From NCBI RefSeq assembly GCF_013408335.1, contig NZ_JACBZR010000001.1, positions 5,109,501 through 5,173,500 on the forward strand: 64,000 bases of DNA. The letters are read 5' to 3'. How positions within the stretch are numbered: position 1 is the first letter of the stretch; each line of letters opens with the position of its first letter. A program made the position numbers and the translations under genes. Positions 62,417-64,000 of the stretch are shown here, one piece after another. This DNA is from Nocardioides panzhihuensis (GTDB lineage: Bacteria > Actinomycetota > Actinomycetes > Propionibacteriales > Nocardioidaceae). The notes below the pieces were generated by a model. That model was not told the origin of the DNA and made no database searches. It saw only the letters and a program-made list of their open reading frames with translations.

Positions 62417-63275
62417 CATCGGCAGGCACCATCGGCTTCAGCGCCTCGAGCAGCAGCCCGGCGGCCGGTGACTGGTGCACGGCCTGGGCGGCCAGGCCGG
62501 CGCTGACCGTGACCGGCGACCCCTGGCTATCGACGAGGATCGGGCTGCCGGGCGGTGACACGGCCTTGGGCATGATCGGGTGGCCGAGATCGTGGGCGCT
62601 GAGGTCGAGGGCGAGCGCCGGGTCTGCGACCTGCGCTCCGATCGTCAGCCGGATGCCGGCGCTACGCGCGACACGTTCGAGCTTGCTGCGCGCGGAGGCG
62701 CCCGAGTCGAGGACGATGAGGCGCTTGCCGATGAGGGCGCTGATCGAGACCTGCCCACGGTTGTCCGGGGGCAGCGCGACCGCGCAGAGGGGGTCCCGCG
62801 TCCAGTGCCTGAACAGCGGGGACGGCTCAGCGGTGACGAGATAGCCGACGTCCAGCTCGCCATGCTCGAGGGCACGCTCGAGGTCGGATGACGGCGCCGA
62901 GGTGATGGTCAGCTCGATATCCGGATAGCGCGTGCTGAACCGGGCGAGGAACTCCGGCAGATCCTCGTGTGCGGCACCGGCGATGATGCCGAGCCGCACC
63001 GTGCCGCGGTGGAGGCCGGCGACCTCGTCGACCACCTGAGGCAGTGACCGCATGTGTGCGAGTGCGGCCCGGGCCACCGGCAGGGCGGCCGATCCGGCGG
63101 CGGTGAGCGTCACCCGCCGGCTGGTGCGGACGAAGAGCGTCTGACCGAGCTCCCGCTCCAGCTCGCGTACGCGCGTGCTCACCGTCGACTGGGAGAGCTC
63201 GAGGTCCGCGGACGCCGAGCTGAAGGAGAGTCGTTCGGCGACGGCCACGAAAGCGGAGAGCTTGGCTGCATCCAT
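62370..63275 (-). CDS. LysR-family transcriptional regulator
   Basis: The 301 aa product has an N-terminal HTH (LSFSSASADLELSQSTVSTRVRELE) and a periplasmic-binding-like effector domain (GTVRLGIIAGAA, then SALIGKRLIVLDSG). I chose ATG 63275 over a TTG three codons upstream. It is divergent from the hemerythrin gene with a palindrome between them. Its last 15 codons are antisense to the NmrA-like gene. Confidence 0.92.
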   Translation of the reverse strand: MDAAKLSAFVAVAERLSFSSASADLELSQSTVSTRVRELERELGQTLFVRTSRRVTLTAAGSAALPVARAALAHMRSLPQVVDEVAGLHRGTVRLGIIAGAAHEDLPEFLARFSTRYPDIELTITSAPSSDLERALEHGELDVGYLVTAEPSPLFRHWTRDPLCAVALPPDNRGQVSISALIGKRLIVLDSGASARSKLERVARSAGIRLTIGAQVADPALALDLSAHDLGHPIMPKAVSPPGSPILVDSQGSPVTVSAGLAAQAVHQSPAAGLLLEALKPMVPADVTVPQRATRRRMSGR

Positions 63276-63284
63276 CGGGTACAA

Positions 63285-63308
63285 CGATAGTACGAATGTC
63301 GGCTATCG
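63285..63308. promoter_or_regulatory. LysR-type binding site
   Basis: CGATAG-N12-CTATCG, perfect 6-bp arms, lies between the lysR and hemerythrin starts. The spacing fits a LysR recognition site. Confidence 0.6.
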
Positions 63309-63338
63309 ATACACCGCATTGATGGATACAACGGATGC

Positions 63339-64000
63339 ATGACCAAGAAGACCGATCCGGCAGACCCGATCGCCATGGTGGCGTTCCACTCCGCGCTCCG
63401 TCGCGACCTGCGGCGTACGCGCCTGATCCTCGAGACCGACGTGTCCCGTGCCCGCAAGGCGAGGCTGGGCCGGCACCTTCTCTGGATGATCGAGCAGCTT
63501 CGTTGGCACCACGAGGGCGAGGACATCGAGCTGTGGCCGTTCCTCGGCCAGCGCGACCCCCAGCTCCGTCAGGCGCTGGGTGAGATGCAGTCCGAGCACG
63601 AGGCCATCGACCGACCGCTCGCGGCGCTCGAGAGCGCAGCTCGTGGCCTTGTCACGGGCTGGGGCGACGGCGGTGCCGTCATCGCAGCGCTGGACGATCT
63701 CGAGGGGCCGCTCCTCGAACATCTGCGCCACGAGGAGGAGCAGCTCCTGCCGCAGGTGACGCGCCTGATGACGCAACACGAGTGGGACGACTTCCAGCAG
63801 CGGGCATGGATCCGCGGGAACACCCTCCCCCAAGCGGCACGCTTCATCGCCTGGCTGGTCGACCGAGCCGACTGGACGCCTGACCAGGTACGCCGGCTCG
63901 GGCTGCCGTGGCTGGCGTATGCGCTCGCCGTCAAGCCTCTGTGCGACCTCGGCCGAGCGGTCTTCGGGAGTCCATGGCGACGCACCGCCGCCGCAGCCGT
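63339..64000 (+). CDS. Hemerythrin-domain protein, 3'-truncated by the window edge
   Basis: At least 220 aa. The metal ligands of a hemerythrin-like four-helix bundle are visible: H in VAFHSALR, HHEGEDIELW, SEHEAI and HLRHEEEQLLP. Such proteins bind oxygen or nitric oxide with a di-iron site. The C-terminus continues outside. It is probably controlled by the divergent LysR protein. Confidence 0.85.
   Translation, partial: MTKKTDPADPIAMVAFHSALRRDLRRTRLILETDVSRARKARLGRHLLWMIEQLRWHHEGEDIELWPFLGQRDPQLRQALGEMQSEHEAIDRPLAALESAARGLVTGWGDGGAVIAALDDLEGPLLEHLRHEEEQLLPQVTRLMTQHEWDDFQQRAWIRGNTLPQAARFIAWLVDRADWTPDQVRRLGLPWLAYALAVKPLCDLGRAVFGSPWRRTAAAA

Overview
This window is a high-GC actinobacterial chromosome segment centred on the replication origin. 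Gene order, the split MurJ/pseudokinase pair, the separate DUF6049 gene and the very common short palindromes ([16 protein letters not shown] when translated) point to Nocardioidaceae, most likely Nocardioides. That assignment is inference from gene content; no database was searched.

Left part (1-19.8 kb): the tail of an unrecognised HTH protein, an SRPBCC protein, then the left origin flank. This flank holds CCA-adding enzyme (-), DUF6049, MurJ and a pseudokinase (+), trxB-trxA behind a sigma-R-type promoter, a GNAT enzyme, a PLP aminotransferase, and then parB-parA-rsmG (-). A GIY-YIG nuclease and an L,D-transpeptidase follow on the + strand, then jag-yidC-yidD-rnpA-rpmH (-). Three perfect parS sites lie at 14.8-16.4 kb.

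Origin (19.8-33.5 kb): dnaA, a 767-bp dnaA-dnaN gap with many DnaA-box-like sequences and an AT-rich patch (oriC), dnaN, gnd, two small membrane-protein genes (-), recF, a DUF721 gene, gyrB, gyrA, DUF3566 and tRNA-Ile.

Accessory stretch (33.5-45 kb): between tRNA-Ile and the cell-division block sit a small ORF behind a LexA-type box, an MBL hydrolase, a DLW-39 gene with tRNA-Ala, a helicase relic, a large secreted GH28-like protein, a PP2C fragment, an ArsR/AHSA1 pair, a MarR/DUF1304 pair, an orphan 2OG oxygenase and a lipoprotein.

Cell-division and envelope block (44.4-57.8 kb): SURF1, DUF3817, cyclophilin, rhomboid, a double-length CrgA, DUF881, and the tightly overlapping operon fhaA-fhaB-pstP-rodA-pbpA-pknA-pknB, then tRNA-Leu. 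The kinases, phosphatase and FHA readers in this operon and the MurJ/pseudokinase pair at 5-8.5 kb probably form one regulatory circuit for peptidoglycan synthesis.

Right end (57.9-64 kb): regulator/target modules (TetR with DUF3995, XRE-cupin with a truncated flavoprotein plus Cmx-like efflux pump, Rrf2 with an NmrA-like protein, LysR with hemerythrin), most with a visible palindromic operator.

The most unusual signal is a family of about 25-bp palindromes, more than 20 copies, concentrated from 9.7 to 27.1 kb around oriC. It has no stop codon in any of its six frames and lies inside recF and the DUF721 gene. A second dispersed family is a 21-bp tandem repeat at three loci.
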